The position numbers and the translations under genes were made by a program. A stretch of 64,000 nt of DNA, taken from an uncultured Clostridia bacterium. Its GTDB lineage: Bacteria; Bacillota; Clostridia; TANB77; CAG-508. The notes below the pieces were generated by a model that saw only the letters and a program-made list of their open reading frames with translations, was not told the origin of the DNA and did no database searches. The stretch covers positions 217,724 to 281,723 of the forward strand of contig CAKPMJ010000002.1 of NCBI GenBank assembly GCA_934167965.1, written 5' to 3'. Every line of letters begins with the position of its first letter. Position 1 is the stretch's first letter. Shown in pieces: positions 1 through 8,849 of this stretch.

Positions 1-18
1 TAAATAATTTGTATCCAA
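1..18 (-). CDS. 5' end of a gene running off the left edge
   Basis: Only the first six codons are inside the window (TTG start at 18..16, reading MDTNYL). A strong GGGAGG ribosome binding site lies 8 nt upstream, and a promoter-like pair sits further upstream at 95..123. There is too little protein to say what it encodes. Confidence 0.3.
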
Positions 19-21
19 TTT

Positions 22-87
22 TTATTCCTCCCTATTTTTAGATTTATCGATAGTATGTTTTAATTTTTTGCCTCTCCTAAATCTCAT
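22..87 (-). CDS. possible 21-codon leader ORF
   Basis: A short, basic ORF (begins MRFRRGKK, ends KNREE) starts 7 nt after a TATAAT box, so its mRNA could be leaderless. Its last codons run through the GGGAGG ribosome binding site of the gene at 18..1, which would allow translational coupling. It has no ribosome binding site of its own and its length is within what chance gives, so the coding call is weak. Confidence 0.2.
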   Translation of the reverse strand: MRFRRGKKLKHTIDKSKNREE

Positions 88-94
88 AGTTCTT

Positions 95-123
95 ATTATA
101 CACCATTTTTTTGGTTTTGTCTA
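95..123 (-). promoter_or_regulatory. sigma-A-type promoter, leftward
   Basis: On the minus strand TAGACA (123..118) and TATAAT (100..95) are separated by 17 nt. It would drive the partial gene at the left edge. Confidence 0.55.
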
Positions 124-142
124 CATAAAAAGTTAATTTTTA

Positions 143-652
143 CTAAATTTTTTTCAAAAATTTGCCATAAATGCTTAAAACTGTGAATATTGACAAGGTA
201 TTACATAATTTTTTTAAATTATTTTTTGCTATTTTTATGTTAAATTCTTGTTCTTCTATGTCTTTTTCATTTATATCTTTAAAACTTTTTTGTATACATA
301 TCATAATATCTTCATCTTCTACACTAGAAATTGTAATTATAGCTTTTTGATTTAATCCATAAGTTATTATATTTTTATTTACTCCTCCTAATATAGATAT
401 ATCTTTTACTACATCAGTATTTATAACTAAATATTTAGCATTTCTAATTATCTCTTCCAAATATTTTGAATTTTCTAGTAATTTATTTATACTATCATTT
501 ATTACTATTGTTTCAAATCTTATATTTTTTATATTCTCTATATTTCTATTATTTATATTGAATATTTCTAATTTGCTGTCAGTATTCTTCAAAATTTCAT
601 TCCTTATAAAATTACTATCACATTCTTTTGAAATAATTCCAATAAAAGGCAT
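143..652 (-). CDS. hypothetical protein, 169 aa
   Basis: I do not recognise a firm family. The protein begins MPFIGIISKE and contains the segment NIITYGLNQKAIITISS near residue 100, which resembles the TYGxN-K-A stretch found in the middle/C-terminal part of Mur ligases; the Mur ATP-binding motif is absent, so this may be a degenerate relative or coincidence. There is a hydrophobic stretch near the C-terminus (LSIFTVLSIYGKF). The start at 652 is chosen because AAGGGGAG lies just before it, inside a longer reading frame that has no ribosome binding site. It lies downstream of truA on the same strand, about 65 bp away, and may be co-transcribed with it. Confidence 0.6.
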   Translation of the reverse strand: MPFIGIISKECDSNFIRNEILKNTDSKLEIFNINNRNIENIKNIRFETIVINDSINKLLENSKYLEEIIRNAKYLVINTDVVKDISILGGVNKNIITYGLNQKAIITISSVEDEDIMICIQKSFKDINEKDIEEQEFNIKIAKNNLKKLCNTLSIFTVLSIYGKFLKKI

Positions 653-717
653 AATTCTCCCCTTCAAATACTTTATATTTCTATTATATATCTGAATTTG
701 AAAATTATACCTATTTT

Positions 718-1452
718 TTAATATTCAACTTTTACTAAATATAGCCCATTTGGAGGTAAAGTCTTTCCTGCTAACTCTCTTTTTCCTTGTGTTATAATAT
801 CAGGAATATCAGTTGCTTTAATCTTTCCAAGTCCTACATCTACTAATGTGCCTGCAATTATCCTTACCATATTATATAAAAATCCATTTCCTGTAAGCTC
901 TATATATATTTTTTCATCTATTTTATATACTTTAGCTTCATAAATTGTTCTTACACTACTTTTACTACTCGTTCCACTTGCTTTAAATGCTCTAAAATCA
1001 TGCTCTCCTTCAAAATACTTTACCGCTTTGCTCATTTCATTTACATCTAATTTTTGTGGTATATGAGTCTCTAAATATCTATAAATTGCACTACCAATTG
1101 TTGTATTATTTATCACATACCTATATGTCTTTCTCTTACAAGTTAATCTGCTATGAAATCTGTCATCAACTTCCTCAGCATTTAATATTCTTATTGATTT
1201 CTTTAATTTAGAATTTATTGCAATAGGAAATTTATCTATTGGTAAATTGGAATCTGTTTTAAAATTAGCAACTTGTCCTAATGCATGGACTCCAGCATCT
1301 GTTCTTCCTGATGCATTTAAATCTACCTTCTCACCTGTTATCTCTTCTATAGCTCTTTCAATACTCCCTTGTATATTTAACTTATTTGGTTGCTTTTGCC
1401 ATCCATTAAATTCTCTACCATCATATTCAATAGTTAATTTTATATTCCTCAT
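718..1452 (-). CDS. truA: tRNA pseudouridine(38-40) synthase TruA
   Basis: TruA converts uridines 38-40 in the anticodon arm of many tRNAs to pseudouridine in the cytoplasm. The 244-aa length is typical. The family motif ASGRTDAGVHALGQ is present with catalytic Asp52, and the N-terminus (MRNIKLTIEYDG, then FNGWQKQP) is the standard TruA opening. A longer frame extends 20 codons upstream, but AGGGAG lies 8 nt before the ATG at 1452 and decides the start. A terminator hairpin lies upstream at 1493..1529, separating it from the M23 peptidase gene. Confidence 0.95.
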   Translation of the reverse strand: MRNIKLTIEYDGREFNGWQKQPNKLNIQGSIERAIEEITGEKVDLNASGRTDAGVHALGQVANFKTDSNLPIDKFPIAINSKLKKSIRILNAEEVDDRFHSRLTCKRKTYRYVINNTTIGSAIYRYLETHIPQKLDVNEMSKAVKYFEGEHDFRAFKASGTSSKSSVRTIYEAKVYKIDEKIYIELTGNGFLYNMVRIIAGTLVDVGLGKIKATDIPDIITQGKRELAGKTLPPNGLYLVKVEY

Positions 1453-1492
1453 ATTATTTATTCTCCCTAATTCATTATAACATATTTTGCGT

Positions 1493-1529
1493 AAAAAAAT
1501 TTGAATAACCATATAATTAGTTATTCAAA
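1493..1529 (-). terminator. intrinsic terminator of the M23 peptidase gene
   Basis: The minus strand has a perfect 10-bp stem (TTTGAATAAC / GTTATTCAAA, 1529..1500) with a 10-nt loop followed by seven T residues, 12 nt after the stop codon of the M23 gene. Confidence 0.85.
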
Positions 1530-1541
1530 TTTCAAAATTCT

Positions 1542-2498
1542 CTAATAAATATATCTTTGTGGATTGATTGCTGTATCTTTAATTCTTATTTCTAAATGTA
1601 AATGTGAACCTGTTGAATTTCCTGTTGAACCAACTGCTCCAATAACATCTCCTGCAGATACTTTTTGTCCAACTTTAACTTTTATCTTGCTACAATGTGC
1701 ATACCAAGTTGAAACTCCTTTTCCGTGATCTACTTTTATTAAGTTACCATATGATCCATTATAAGATGCACATGTTACTGTTCCTGCTGATACAACTTTT
1801 ATCGGTGTTCCTGTTGAACATGCAATGTCTAGTCCTGTGTGCGCTCCTGATCTTATTCTACTAACATGTCCAAATCTGGAACTTATTTTTCCTTTTACCG
1901 GAAGTACTGACACATTTATTCCATTTATTACTGCTAAAGCTTCTTTTGCTTCTTTTTCTTTTAATAAACTTTCTACTGTTTTTTCACATTCTTTTTTAGC
2001 ACTTTTCACTGTCTCTGTTTTTACTTCTTCAGCATTATCTGTATATTTTTCTTCTATTGTAAGATCTAATTCTAAATCATTTCCTTTATATTCTGACTTA
2101 ATCTTTTTTGTTACTTCTTCTGCTTCTTCAATAGTATCTACATATGCTTGAGTTTTATTATTTAGTGCTACTGTGTAGAATTTGTATGTTGTAATTACAT
2201 TATCATTTAATTTTTGAATTATATTTTCTTCATCTGTTTGTTTATTTCTAGCTATTAATTTTCTCTCGTATTTTGTTTCCTCTTTAAGTGAAATACTGTC
2301 AACATTTTGTCCTTTTTGATTTAATATTTCTTCTTTTATTATTTTCTCAAATTGTTCACAGTTTGATATATATCCTAATGTTTCACTTTCTGTTGTCACT
2401 TCATATACTGGTTTATATTTTATTAAAATTATCGTGGTTATTAATATAAATCCTAATATCATTATTTTTAATGTTCTAATTGTTTCTTTTGTAAGCAT
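1542..2498 (-). CDS. membrane-anchored M23 (LytM-type) peptidase
   Basis: The C-terminal ~125 residues form a LytM/M23 zinc endopeptidase domain: HTGLD supplies the first His and Asp ligands and HLHLE the catalytic and ligand His residues, so it is predicted active against peptidoglycan cross-bridges. One membrane segment near the N-terminus (LKIMILGFILITTIILI) places the domain outside the cell. A charged, partly helical region (about 60-190) lies between. This layout resembles the sporulation protein SpoIIQ and other envelope M23 enzymes; I cannot tell which. The start is uncertain: the ATG at 2498 has no good ribosome binding site, the GTG at 2540 lies almost against AAAGGAGA, and the best-spaced codon is an ATT at about 2534. 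Confidence 0.85.
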   Translation of the reverse strand: MLTKETIRTLKIMILGFILITTIILIKYKPVYEVTTESETLGYISNCEQFEKIIKEEILNQKGQNVDSISLKEETKYERKLIARNKQTDEENIIQKLNDNVITTYKFYTVALNNKTQAYVDTIEEAEEVTKKIKSEYKGNDLELDLTIEEKYTDNAEEVKTETVKSAKKECEKTVESLLKEKEAKEALAVINGINVSVLPVKGKISSRFGHVSRIRSGAHTGLDIACSTGTPIKVVSAGTVTCASYNGSYGNLIKVDHGKGVSTWYAHCSKIKVKVGQKVSAGDVIGAVGSTGNSTGSHLHLEIRIKDTAINPQRYIY

Positions 2499-2565
2499 CT
2501 TCAATATTGATCTTAGTTTAATTTTTAAAATAATATACACTCTCCTTTTATGCTTATTTTTTACA

Positions 2566-2615
2566 CGACAAAATTTATTATACCACATATTAAAAAAAAA
2601 TGCAAATTTTTGTCG
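2566..2615 (-). promoter_or_regulatory. promoter of the M23 gene, flanked by inverted repeat
   Basis: Minus strand TTGCAT (2605..2600), 17 nt, TATAAT (2582..2577). The promoter core is bracketed by an inverted repeat, CGACAAAATTT at 2566..2576 and AAATTTTTGTCG at 2604..2615, which could be an operator. Confidence 0.7.
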
Positions 2616-2628
2616 AGTTTATTTTATT

Positions 2629-2657
2629 TTGCATTTTTATGTAAATTATGGTATAAT
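2629..2657 (+). promoter_or_regulatory. promoter of the 104-aa gene
   Basis: Plus strand TTGCAT (2629..2634), 17 nt, TATAAT (2652..2657). It has the same -35 and -10 hexamers as the divergent M23 promoter 25 bp away. Transcription would give a leader of about 125 nt before the 104-aa gene. Confidence 0.65.
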
Positions 2658-2790
2658 ACTATTAGATACTTGCTAATATGCAAATTCACTTTTTTTTTAA
2701 ATTGTAAGTTATTTACGATTTTGCATTTAATAAGTATACTTTATTTATTACTAAGGAGGGCTTTGGATTAGGACCCAGAGCGAAAAAATT

Positions 2791-3105
2791 ATGTCAGAAT
2801 TAAAATGGTCAGCAAAAAGAATTGAAATTAGAGATGGAGATATCTTTGTAGATGGTAATCCATACTCAGACGAGAAGTTTATGAATCTGTTAAAAGAAGC
2901 ACTAAATCACAGAATTGTTTATCAGAACGGTGAAAAAACTGTATTTTGTGTAGAAAAACAATTCGGTCAGATATGTGCAGCTTTTCCAGCTTCGGCACCT
3001 TGTTCACTCCAATCTTTTATTTCTCTTTTAAAACAGAGACTTACAAAAAATGGCCCTGTTGCCACCTTACATTATGATGATTTTTATGCAAGCAGACCAT
3101 TATAA
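2791..3105 (+). CDS. hypothetical protein, 104 aa
   Basis: I do not recognise it. It is a soluble protein with no signal peptide or membrane segment; two Cys residues fall in the middle (FCVEKQFGQICAAF) and there is a PASAPCS turn. It is one of few plus-strand genes here, has its own promoter and a downstream hairpin terminator, and so is a single-gene unit. Its base composition looks less AT-rich than its neighbours, as does its leader, which may indicate transfer. The start is odd: AAGGAGGG (2753..2760) is about 30 nt before the ATG, whereas the in-frame ATT at 2767 sits 7 nt from the core of that site. An ATT start would add eight residues (RTQSEKI and the initiator). Confidence 0.7.
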   Translation: MSELKWSAKRIEIRDGDIFVDGNPYSDEKFMNLLKEALNHRIVYQNGEKTVFCVEKQFGQICAAFPASAPCSLQSFISLLKQRLTKNGPVATLHYDDFYASRPL

Positions 3106-3111
3106 TGCTCT

Positions 3112-3139
3112 AAGAGTCAGCTTTATAAAGCTGACTCTT
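3112..3139. terminator. bidirectional terminator
   Basis: A perfect 28-nt palindrome (arms AAGAGTCAGCTTTA and its complement) is followed on the plus strand by CCTCTTTTTCT. It ends the 104-aa gene and overlaps the last codons of the convergent Ca2+ ATPase gene. Confidence 0.75.
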
Positions 3140-5765
3140 CCTCTTTTTCTATTTTTTTATAAATGACCTTTCCAAATTTTACTTCATTAAATTTCTTTTG
3201 AATCTCTATAATAATAATCGGCATAATTGAAATTAAACTCGTATAAATCCATTGCATACAATTTAAAGGTATCAAATCAAACATATTAGCAAAATAAGGA
3301 ACTATTACAACTACTACTTGTAATAATGCACCTAAGACAAAACTTCCAATTAAAAATTTATTTTCAAATAATCCTACCTTAAAAATTGATTCTTCTGACT
3401 TTACATTAAAGCTATGTATTAATTCAAGTAATCCAATTGCCACAAATGCCATTGTTCTTCCTACTTCTAATCCATATAAATTATTTCCAAGTGAAAATGT
3501 AAAAAGTGTTAAACTTCCTATCATTATTCCTTCTGTGATTATTTTATTCCATAACCCACCAGCAAATAAACTTTCTTTTGAGCTACGTGGTTTTTTACTC
3601 ATTACATTAGGTTCTTCCTTTTCTAATCCTAATGCTATTGCTGGAAATGAGTCTGTTACTAAATTTACCCATAAAAGCTGTATTGCCAATAATGGGGACT
3701 CTAATCCTAATAATAACCCTAAAAATATAGTTGTTATTTCTCCAATATTAGTAGAAATTAGAAAATGAATTGCCTTTTTTATATTATCATATATGTTTCT
3801 TCCTTGCTTTACTGCTTCTACTATGGTAACGAAATTGTCATCCATTAAAATCATATCAGACGCATTTTTTGCTACATCAGTTCCTCCTTTTCCCATTGCA
3901 ATACCGATATCTGCATTTTTTAGTGCAGGACTATCATTGACACCATCTCCTGTCATTGCAACTACTGCTCCTGTTTTTTGCCATGCCTTTACAATTCTTA
4001 CTTTGTGTTCTGGTGTAACCCTTGCAAATACAGAATATGAAGATATATTTTTCTCTAACTCTTTGTCTGAAATATTATCTAATTCCTCTCCAGTAATTGC
4101 TTTATCACTAGTACACAATATTCCTAATTCTTTAGCAATTGCTTTTGCTGTAGCTATATGATCTCCTGTAATCATTACAGTTTTTATTCCTGCCCTTTTA
4201 CAACTTTTTACCGCTTCTTTAACTCCTTCTCTTGGCGGATCAATCATTCCTATTAACCCTACATATATTAAATTATTCTCTATATTTGATACATTATCTA
4301 TTTCATTACTTGAGATTTCTTTATAAGCAACTGCTAATACTCTCAATGCATTATTTGCCATTTCTATATTAGTATCTTTTATCTTTAATTTATCATATTC
4401 TGTTATGTTTTTTATCTCCCCATCTTTCAAAATTTTACTACATCTTTTTATAAGGACATCTGGCGCACCTTTTGTTATGCTCAAATATTTATTGTTAACC
4501 TTATGAATAGTTGTCATCATTTTTCTACTTGAATCAAATGGAATCTCACTTACCCTTTCCATCTTTTTATATAACTCTTTTTTATCTATATTTTCCTTTA
4601 TTGCTTTATTTACTATTGCAATTTCAGTTGGCTCACCTATAACATTTTCTTTTCCATCTATATATTCAATCTCACAATCTGTACACATGCATCCTAATTC
4701 TAATAATAACTTTTCATTATCTGTGACTGTTTTTACAACTGTCATTTTATTTTGTGTTAAAGTTCCTGTTTTGTCCGAACATATTACATTACTACTACCC
4801 AGAGTCTCAACAGCTGGCAATTTTCTAATAATGCTATTCTTTTTTGCCATCTTAGTTACTCCAATAGAAAGCATTATTGTTACTATTGCTGGCAATCCTT
4901 CTGGTATTGCTGCAACTGCTAATCCTACAGAAGTCATAAACATTTCTACTGGCTCTATTTTTTTGAATATTCCTATCACAAATATTACAGCACATATTAC
5001 TAAACATACTATTCCTAAAATCTTTCCTACCTCTGACAATTTCTTTTGAATTGGCGTTTCTGGTGCGTCTTCTTTTATAATCATATCTGCAATTTGTCCA
5101 ATCTTGGTATTCATTCCTGTTTCTGTCACTATTGCCCTTCCATGACCTGCAACCACTATACTCGCCATAAATGCCATATTTTTCATATCACCTATTGGTA
5201 TTTTTTCTTTAAATATCTGATTATTATCTTTCAAAACTGCTTCTGTTTCACCAGTTAAACTAGATTCTTCTATTTTTAAATTAAAACTTTCTATTATTCT
5301 ACAATCCGCAGGTACATAATTTCCTGCCTCTAATTCTATTATATCTCCTGGTACTAAATCTTCTGCATTTACTTCTTGTATTATTCCATTTCTTATTGAT
5401 TTTGCAATTTGTGGTGTTAGTTTTTTTAAACTCTCTATTGATTTTTCTGCCCTTGCCTCTTGAATTAATCCCATTATTGCATTTAGTACTACTATAGCAA
5501 TTATTATTATAGAATCAAAATAGTCATTTTCTCCTCTTATATAAGACACCACTGCTGATATTATTGAAGCTATAATTAATATTATTATCATAAAGTCATT
5601 AAATTGTTTTATAAACCTTATTATAATACTTTCTTTTTTATTTTCATTTAGTTTGTTTATTCCATATTCAGCTTTCCTCTTTTCTACTTCTTCATTTGTT
5701 AAGCCCTTTTCTACATTTGTTTTTAAATTCTTTTGTACATCATCTATTTTTAATGTGTACCACAT
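3123..5765 (-). CDS. P-type Ca2+-transporting ATPase (P2A/P2B type)
   Basis: This pump exports divalent cations, most likely Ca2+, across the cell membrane at the expense of ATP. All core elements are present in order: actuator motif SLTGET, the M4 ion-binding motif AAIPEGLPAIV, the phosphorylation motif CSDKTGTLTQNKM with Asp at about 331, the nucleotide-binding KGAPD, and the hinge motif TGDGVNDSPALKNADIG. The N-terminal cation-ATPase domain (KNLKTNVEKGLT) and six C-terminal membrane helices complete a normal 880-aa enzyme. The PEGLP motif and NLVTDSFPAIALG in M6 favour the SERCA/PacL-like calcium group. The start at 5765 follows AAAGGAGTGATTTT; the longer frame lacks a site. Confidence 0.92.
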   Translation of the reverse strand: MWYTLKIDDVQKNLKTNVEKGLTNEEVEKRKAEYGINKLNENKKESIIIRFIKQFNDFMIIILIIASIISAVVSYIRGENDYFDSIIIIAIVVLNAIMGLIQEARAEKSIESLKKLTPQIAKSIRNGIIQEVNAEDLVPGDIIELEAGNYVPADCRIIESFNLKIEESSLTGETEAVLKDNNQIFKEKIPIGDMKNMAFMASIVVAGHGRAIVTETGMNTKIGQIADMIIKEDAPETPIQKKLSEVGKILGIVCLVICAVIFVIGIFKKIEPVEMFMTSVGLAVAAIPEGLPAIVTIMLSIGVTKMAKKNSIIRKLPAVETLGSSNVICSDKTGTLTQNKMTVVKTVTDNEKLLLELGCMCTDCEIEYIDGKENVIGEPTEIAIVNKAIKENIDKKELYKKMERVSEIPFDSSRKMMTTIHKVNNKYLSITKGAPDVLIKRCSKILKDGEIKNITEYDKLKIKDTNIEMANNALRVLAVAYKEISSNEIDNVSNIENNLIYVGLIGMIDPPREGVKEAVKSCKRAGIKTVMITGDHIATAKAIAKELGILCTSDKAITGEELDNISDKELEKNISSYSVFARVTPEHKVRIVKAWQKTGAVVAMTGDGVNDSPALKNADIGIAMGKGGTDVAKNASDMILMDDNFVTIVEAVKQGRNIYDNIKKAIHFLISTNIGEITTIFLGLLLGLESPLLAIQLLWVNLVTDSFPAIALGLEKEEPNVMSKKPRSSKESLFAGGLWNKIITEGIMIGSLTLFTFSLGNNLYGLEVGRTMAFVAIGLLELIHSFNVKSEESIFKVGLFENKFLIGSFVLGALLQVVVVIVPYFANMFDLIPLNCMQWIYTSLISIMPIIIIEIQKKFNEVKFGKVIYKKIEKEEESAL

Positions 5766-5780
5766 AAAATCACTCCTTTG

Positions 5781-5808
5781 TTTATATTGCTTGTACAATT
5801 ATATTCAA
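5781..5808 (-). promoter_or_regulatory. probable promoter of the Ca2+ ATPase gene
   Basis: Minus strand TTGAAT (5808..5803), 16 nt, TATAAA (5786..5781), just upstream of the ribosome binding site. Confidence 0.45.
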
Positions 5809-5830
5809 CAGATTCGATTTTATGAGTAAC

Positions 5831-5862
5831 AAAAAAGAGTTTAGCTATAAAACTAAACCCTT
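5831..5862 (-). terminator. intrinsic terminator of the CNNM/CorC gene
   Basis: Minus strand stem GGGTTTAG / CTAAACTC with a short loop, followed by six T residues, directly after the stop at 5870. Confidence 0.75.
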
Positions 5863-5869
5863 TTTACTT

Positions 5870-7177
5870 TTATTCTTTTTTCTCTAAATTATTGTTCCTG
5901 CAAACTTTAACTTTAATTATTCTTTTATCTTTACATTTTTCCACTTTATATGTTGCCTCTTTTATTTCTATTACTGGCTTTTCCTTTTCTCCTGGAATTC
6001 TACCTAATTCTTCTATTAAATATCCTGAAAGAGTATCATATTCGCCTTCTGGTATCTTTATTCCCAATACTTTTTCAACTTCATATATTGCAACATTTCC
6101 ATTAAACATATATGTATTTTCATCTATTTTTTCATATTTTTCTTCTATTTCATCATATTCGTCATAGATTTCTCCAACAATTTCTTCTAATATATCTTCT
6201 ATTGTTACAATTCCTGAAGTTCCACCATATTCATCTATTACTATAGCAATTTGCTTTTTGTGTTTACGCATATCTTCAAACAGCTCATTTACTAGTTTTG
6301 ATTCTGGAACATAATATGCATTTTTTACCAAACTTTTTATTTTATTATTTTTGTTTTTCTGAGATACTAATATATCTTTTACATAAACAATACCCTTTAT
6401 TTCATCTATTGTATTTTCATATACAGGTATTTTACTATATCTATAGTCTTCTGATAGCATGTCAATAACCTCTGATATAGTAGAATCAATATCTACCGCA
6501 AATATTTCTGTCCTTGGAACCATAATCTCTGATACTATTTTGTCATTAAATTCAAAGACATTGTTTAACATTTCTTTTTCTTCTTTATCAATAGTTCCTT
6601 TTTCTTCTCCAACATCAATCATCATTCTTATTTGTTCTTCTGTTACTGTCTCTTCTTCATCTCCTGACACTCCAAATAATTTTGATACTATATTAGTCGA
6701 AGCTGTTAAGAATTTAACAAATGGTGCTGTTACTATTGATATTCCTCTTATTATTCCTATTGTTGCAAATGATATCTTTTCATAATGTTTCATTGCAAGT
6801 CTTTTTGGAACCAATTCTCCAAATATCAATGTAAAATATGATAATATTATTGTAATTATTATTATCGCTATATTAGTCCATGCTGTTATTCCAACTGATG
6901 GAATTATATTATTTAATAGTGGTGCAAGTTTTCTTGCAAATGTTTCTGAAGCAAACGCACTTGATAAAAATCCTGCTAGTGTAATTCCTATTTGTATTGT
7001 TGCTAAAAATTTGCTTGGATCTTTTAACATTTTTTCTATACTTTTTGCTTTTTTATTTCCTTCTTTAGCTTGCTTTTCTATTTTTGCATCATTTAATGAT
7101 ATAAATGCTATTTCTGCTGCTGCAAAAAATGCATTTAATAAAATTAATATGACCAAAACAAATATCTGTAAAAACAT
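5870..7177 (-). CDS. CNNM/CorC-family membrane protein (DUF21-CBS-CorC)
   Basis: The 435-aa protein has the standard three-part build of the hemolysin C/CorC/CNNM family: an N-terminal DUF21 membrane domain (FVLVILILLNAFFAAAEIAFISLND, then hydrophobic stretches around residues 60-155), a pair of CBS domains (about 200-330, from IMVPRTEIFAVD to DEYGGTSGIVTIEDILEEI) and a C-terminal CorC_HlyC domain. Family members move Mg2+ or related ions or control such transport, with the CBS pair sensing nucleotides. Despite the family name there is no reason to expect haemolysis. It has its own promoter and terminator. Confidence 0.92.
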   Translation of the reverse strand: MFLQIFVLVILILLNAFFAAAEIAFISLNDAKIEKQAKEGNKKAKSIEKMLKDPSKFLATIQIGITLAGFLSSAFASETFARKLAPLLNNIIPSVGITAWTNIAIIIITIILSYFTLIFGELVPKRLAMKHYEKISFATIGIIRGISIVTAPFVKFLTASTNIVSKLFGVSGDEEETVTEEQIRMMIDVGEEKGTIDKEEKEMLNNVFEFNDKIVSEIMVPRTEIFAVDIDSTISEVIDMLSEDYRYSKIPVYENTIDEIKGIVYVKDILVSQKNKNNKIKSLVKNAYYVPESKLVNELFEDMRKHKKQIAIVIDEYGGTSGIVTIEDILEEIVGEIYDEYDEIEEKYEKIDENTYMFNGNVAIYEVEKVLGIKIPEGEYDTLSGYLIEELGRIPGEKEKPVIEIKEATYKVEKCKDKRIIKVKVCRNNNLEKKE

Positions 7178-7208
7178 TTATATATTTCTTCCTTCCTTTT
7201 TTTCTTAG

Positions 7209-7237
7209 TTTATATCATATTTTAAACGTTTTTTCAA
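7209..7237 (-). promoter_or_regulatory. promoter of the CNNM/CorC gene
   Basis: Minus strand TTGAAA (7237..7232), 17 nt, TATAAA (7214..7209). Confidence 0.65.
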
Positions 7238-7260
7238 GGTCTTCCAAGCAAATAACTTTA

Positions 7261-8769
7261 TTAATTATTAACTTTATGTGTTACCATTGGTGTATTTGTA
7301 GTAATATTACTAAATTTATAACCATTTTCAATAGCATAGTCTATAATTTTAGGTAATGCTTTTAATGTCTTTTTATTACCACTAAAATCATGCATTAAAA
7401 CCACATTAATTCTTTTCTTGCTAAGCCCTTTGGTTACATTTTTATATACAGCATCTGCTGTCTTAACATCTCCTGCATCTCCTGATGATACATTCCAATC
7501 AAAATATCTATATCCTTTTTCTACAACTTCTTTAGTTAGTTTTGTCATAATTCCAGGATTATATCTACTAATTGTGTTTGAACTTCCTCCTGGGAATCTA
7601 ATTATTGTAGCATCATATCCTGTTGATTTTTTTATTTTTTCTTGTAATTTCGTTATATTTTTCATATATCCATCTACTGATTTATATATTTTTTTATAAT
7701 CATGTGAATATCCATGAATTGCAACAGTATGCCCCTCTTCTACTTCTCTTTTTACTAATTTTTCTCCTGCTGAATTATAATTTAATATAAAAAATGTTGC
7801 TTTTACATTCTTCTCTTTTAGTACATTTAATACCTTTGGAGTAATATTTGTACTTGGTCCATCATCAAAAGTTAAATATATGGTTCCTGGTTCTCCGTCT
7901 TTTCCCTGTTCTGCCCTTTTTACTCCTTTTTCATTTACAGATACCTTCCTTGTTTTGGTCGCTTCATTTCCACTTAGATCTGACACTTTATAAGTAAGTT
8001 CATAATCGCCAACTTTCGTTGAATCTACTGTACCTTCAATGGCAATTTGCCCTGTTAAGTCCCCATCTTTTATATCTACAGCTCTTGCTCCCAATTCTTT
8101 ATATTCATGATTTAATGGTATAGCAATGTTCGCACTTCCATTTAATTGTATAGTTGGGGCAACTGTATCTACTACAGTTATCTCTCTAACAACTGTTCTT
8201 TTATTTCCATAAGAATCTTCTACTTCATATGTTACCGTATATGTTGAATCATTTATTTTTTCTCTTGAAATTGCTACTTTACTTGTAATATCTCCATCTG
8301 TTACATCTATTGCTTTATATCCCGGTTCTACATATTTCTTGCCATATTCAACATTATATTTTTCTCCTCCCTCTAATATTATTTCTGGAGGAGTAGTATC
8401 TATTACTTTTATTCTAGCTTCTTTTATATATGAACCTGTTAATGTCTTCACCTTAAATCCAACATTATATTCTCCAACTTTATTATCAAAATTACCAATA
8501 ATCTCTACTTTTTTAGTTATATCTCTACAATGATACACTGTTTTAGGAGCATTAATTTCTTGACCTGCTTCCACTTCTATTAAGGCATCATTACTAATAT
8601 ACATTTTAGGTTTTTCTATAAATATTTCAACTATAAATATACTCACTATTGCTATTACACAATATAATAACCAATTTTTTTTATTTCCTTTTTTTAGATT
8701 AATAAAATATGTTACTAATAAACCTGTTAATACTATAGCTTCAATTAAATAGACTATCTTCCAACTCAT
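7261..8769 (-). CDS. surface polysaccharide deacetylase with Ig-like domains
   Basis: The C-terminal ~200 residues are a NodB-type (CE4) deacetylase: TFDDGPST near residue 305, HGYSHDY supplying the metal-binding His residues, RFPGGSSN and VLMHDFSG. Such enzymes remove acetyl groups from N-acetylglucosamine or muramic acid in peptidoglycan or other glycans. Ahead of it lie two membrane segments (residues ~5-50) and two to three bacterial Ig-like (DUF5011-type) repeats, recognisable by DTTPPEIILEGG, DTVAPTIQLNG and the recurring DGD(I/L)T turn. The repeats probably hold the catalytic domain out through the wall. The start follows AGAAGGAAAGAGG. Confidence 0.9.
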   Translation of the reverse strand: MSWKIVYLIEAIVLTGLLVTYFINLKKGNKKNWLLYCVIAIVSIFIVEIFIEKPKMYISNDALIEVEAGQEINAPKTVYHCRDITKKVEIIGNFDNKVGEYNVGFKVKTLTGSYIKEARIKVIDTTPPEIILEGGEKYNVEYGKKYVEPGYKAIDVTDGDITSKVAISREKINDSTYTVTYEVEDSYGNKRTVVREITVVDTVAPTIQLNGSANIAIPLNHEYKELGARAVDIKDGDLTGQIAIEGTVDSTKVGDYELTYKVSDLSGNEATKTRKVSVNEKGVKRAEQGKDGEPGTIYLTFDDGPSTNITPKVLNVLKEKNVKATFFILNYNSAGEKLVKREVEEGHTVAIHGYSHDYKKIYKSVDGYMKNITKLQEKIKKSTGYDATIIRFPGGSSNTISRYNPGIMTKLTKEVVEKGYRYFDWNVSSGDAGDVKTADAVYKNVTKGLSKKRINVVLMHDFSGNKKTLKALPKIIDYAIENGYKFSNITTNTPMVTHKVNN

Positions 8770-8807
8770 TTTTTATCCTCTTTCCTTCTGTAAAAAATAC
8801 TGTATTA

Positions 8808-8836
8808 ACTATAACATATTTCGACATTTTTTTCAA
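8808..8836 (-). promoter_or_regulatory. promoter of the deacetylase gene
   Basis: Minus strand TTGAAA (8836..8831), 17 nt, TATAGT (8813..8808). Confidence 0.65.
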
Positions 8837-8849
8837 TCATATTATAAAT

